A DNA stretch of 17,138 bases, taken from the NCBI GenBank assembly GCA_017411235.1, contig JAFPMR010000166.1:1-17138 (forward strand), given 5' to 3'. Made by a program: the position numbers and the translations under genes. This DNA comes from Bacilli bacterium (GTDB lineage: Bacteria; Bacillota_I; Bacilli_A; RF39; UBA660). A model generated the notes under the pieces. It was not told the DNA's origin and did not search any database. It saw only the letters and a list, made by a program, of their open reading frames with translations. Shown piece after piece: positions 15,545 to 17,138 of the stretch. Position 1 is the stretch's first letter, and every line of letters starts with the position of its first letter.

Positions 15545-15881
15545 AGTTCTTATTTATTCTTTGATATATTTAATAGGTGTTATTATTTCTTCTTTTTCAC
15601 AAATTCTTTTGAAAAAGTCGGCTGATGTTAATAATGAATCATTTATTAAAACATATTTGAATTGGCGTGTAATATTAGCTTATAGTATTTTCTTTTTAGC
15701 AATGATTATTAGTTTAATATCTTATAAATATATTCCGTTAACATTTGGACCAGTATTAGAAACAACAGAGTACATATTTGTTGCGTTATTGGGCTATTTT
15801 ATATTAAAGGAAAAAATTAATAAATCAAAGTTAATTGGTTTAATTTTGATTATAGCAGGGGTAGTAGTGTTTACAATATAG
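15537..15881 (+). CDS. SMR/EamA-type four-helix membrane protein (ArnF-like flippase subunit)
   Basis: A 114-residue protein with four predicted membrane helices (about 4-26, 44-63, 69-90 and 97-114). Helix 1 ends in S-Q-I-L-L-K-K-S-A (21-29), the Q-x-L-L-K-x-[GSA] signature of SMR/ArnF-type proteins. I-P-L-T-F-G-P-V-L-E (66-75) before helix 3 and L-K-E-K-I (90-94) after it are typical EamA-type positions. It is about the same size as its upstream partner but clearly different in sequence, as expected for a heterodimer such as ArnE/ArnF. Its ATG overlaps the partner's stop by 8 bases (ATGAGTAA), and the GGAAGGTGAAG region upstream provides the ribosome site. Its own stop codon supplies the first G of the next gene's GGAGGTG site, so expression of all three membrane proteins should be coupled. 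Confidence 0.85.
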   Translation: MSKVLIYSLIYLIGVIISSFSQILLKKSADVNNESFIKTYLNWRVILAYSIFFLAMIISLISYKYIPLTFGPVLETTEYIFVALLGYFILKEKINKSKLIGLILIIAGVVVFTI

Positions 15882-15891
15882 GAGGTGCTGT

Positions 15892-17138
15892 ATGATAGAA
15901 GAAAAGAAGAATGATAAACTATCTAAGTGGATACATATTCTCTTATTAGTTTATCTAATTTCTATATGTGTTTTTTTAGCATATCATGCAGGATTTGAAA
16001 CTGCTCCTGATGAAGGAATGAAATATCAATTAATTGAATATATTGCAAAACATATGTCATTACCTCATGGAGGTAATGTAGATTTAATTAATAAGATATG
16101 GGGAACAACTTATGCTTTTACACCTTATTTATCTTATATTATTACTAGTATATTTGTTAGAATATGTATGATTTTTACTAGTAGTTTAAAAGTATTGGTA
16201 TTTGTTTCTCGTTTAACTAGTTTGTTATTCTATGTTCTATATTTTGAAGTAATATGGTTAATAGCTAAGAAACTATTTGTAGGATCTTTTAAATATTTAT
16301 TTGTTGTACTTTGTACGTTTATTCCTACTATTGTTTATTTAGGAACATATATAAACACTGATACTTTTTCTTTATTCTGTGTAGCACTAATCTTTCTAGA
16401 GTGGCTTAATGGGATAGAGAGTAATTGGAATAAGAAGTCATGTATTCTATTAGGAATTGGATTAGGTTTATGCTTTTTATCTTATTATTTCTATTATGGT
16501 TTTATCCTATGTAGTTTTTTTCTATATGTTTTATCTAATATCGCAAAAAAGAATAGTTTTAAAACCTTCTTTAAAAAAGGATTATTAATATTCTTTGTTA
16601 CCTTCCTTGTATGTGGTTGGTGGTTTATTAGACAATATAAATTATATGATGGAGATATAATCGGATTACGTGTTTCTAATGAGTACTCAGAGAAGTATGC
16701 AGATGAAATTCATAAACCTACTTATTTAGCAGAAAATGCTAAAAAGAAATTCCAATTTGATTCATGGGTTTTAGCTAGTACAGATTCTTTCTTTGGAATT
16801 TTTAGATATAATGATATTCATTATCATTATGATGTTTATTGTGCTTTCTATTTAATTATGTTTTTTGGTTTAGCATTTTTTATAATAAAGATGGTTTCTA
16901 AGAAAGAAAAGGAATTTGATTTTCCCTTTAAAATAGAAAGTAAATTTGAAAGAATTGCATTATATTCGTGTTTATTACTGGCAATTATTATTCCATGGTT
17001 CTTAAGTTATTATTATTCAAGATATGTTGATTACCAACCACAAGGAAGATATTTGTTATCTGGTTGTATCTGTTTAATGGTATTTGTAGTTTCTGGTTAT
17101 CAATATTTATTAAGAAAAAATAAAATATTAAAAAATAT
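15892..17138 (+). CDS. GT-C / DUF2142-like multi-membrane glycosyltransferase (partial, 3' end outside window)
   Basis: The frame from ATG 15892 stays open for 415 codons to the window edge, so the C-terminus is missing. It has a strong GGAGGTG site (15881-15887) and starts 10 bases after the preceding stop. The protein begins with a short basic-acidic cytoplasmic end, a helix at about 13-31, then a first outer loop with A-P-D-E-G at 38-42. The Asp-Glu pair there is where GT-C glycosyltransferases (ArnT, PMT, DUF2142) carry their catalytic or metal-binding acid. At least seven more hydrophobic segments follow, including about 76-97, 101-125, 133-151, 157-172, 183-216, 230-246 and 315-334. Y-Q-P-Q-G-R-Y-L-L-S (381-390) strongly resembles the Q-G-R-Y motif of DUF2142 proteins. 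It would take the flipped polyprenyl-linked sugar and attach it to an external acceptor, the ArnT position of the route. Acceptor unknown; teichoic-type polymer, glycolipid or protein are candidates. Confidence 0.88.
   Translation, partial: MIEEKKNDKLSKWIHILLLVYLISICVFLAYHAGFETAPDEGMKYQLIEYIAKHMSLPHGGNVDLINKIWGTTYAFTPYLSYIITSIFVRICMIFTSSLKVLVFVSRLTSLLFYVLYFEVIWLIAKKLFVGSFKYLFVVLCTFIPTIVYLGTYINTDTFSLFCVALIFLEWLNGIESNWNKKSCILLGIGLGLCFLSYYFYYGFILCSFFLYVLSNIAKKNSFKTFFKKGLLIFFVTFLVCGWWFIRQYKLYDGDIIGLRVSNEYSEKYADEIHKPTYLAENAKKKFQFDSWVLASTDSFFGIFRYNDIHYHYDVYCAFYLIMFFGLAFFIIKMVSKKEKEFDFPFKIESKFERIALYSCLLLAIIIPWFLSYYYSRYVDYQPQGRYLLSGCICLMVFVVSGYQYLLRKNKILKN

Noticed and set aside
1..17138. Search for CRISPR arrays, tRNA or rRNA genes, insertion sequences, phage attachment sites and riboswitches
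   Set aside because: No regularly spaced repeats, cloverleaf patterns, transposase genes or long structured leaders are visible; intergenic gaps are too short (under about 90 bases) for known riboswitch classes.

Overview
The window is very AT-rich and compact, and every gene reads on the + strand. Most intergenic gaps are under about 90 bases. Strong AGGAGG/AGGTG ribosome sites, short hairpin-plus-T-run terminators and TATAAT boxes point to a low-GC Gram-positive bacterium. The mixture of a dockerin-bearing protease, Big_2-like and Listeria-Bacteroides repeat domains suggests an uncultured host-associated Bacilli/Erysipelotrichia/RF39-like lineage; this placement is inference. Tryptophan is encoded by TGG throughout and one gene ends in TGA, so the standard bacterial code fits. 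I see no rRNA, tRNA, CRISPR array, insertion sequence or riboswitch, and no gene-free stretch over 300 bases.

Left part (1-2620): the tail of an upstream gene overlaps a rhodanese-domain lipoprotein, followed by a terminator. Next come an unrecognised 264-residue protein and thiI (tRNA 4-thiouridine / thiazole sulfur transfer), each with its own promoter and terminator.

Middle part (2620-8050): a two-gene surface operon. The first gene is a 1335-residue papain-like cysteine protease with an N-terminal membrane segment, a lectin-like domain, a probable beta-helix region, a Big_2-like domain, two Listeria-Bacteroides repeats and a C-terminal type I dockerin. It is tightly coupled to a type I membrane protein with Big_2-like and cadherin-like domains, a possible partner or anchor. 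Then ackA (acetate kinase) and an nrnA-like DHH phosphoesterase form a second operon (8051-10285).

Right part (10302-end): one continuous operon with extensive overlaps. It encodes an RmlB-type nucleotide-sugar 4,6-dehydratase, a WecE-type 4-aminotransferase, an ATP-grasp ligase, a SAM methyltransferase, a GT2 polyprenyl-phosphate glycosyltransferase with two C-terminal membrane helices, two four-helix SMR-type proteins resembling ArnE/ArnF, and a large multi-membrane GT-C/DUF2142-like protein that runs off the window. The order of activities parallels the Gram-negative Arn (lipid A aminoarabinose) route: make a 4-amino sugar, load it on undecaprenyl phosphate, flip it, and transfer it outside the cell. 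Here the sugar would be a 4-amino-4,6-dideoxyhexose, possibly amidated and methylated, in a Gram-positive host. This is the most interesting system in the window.
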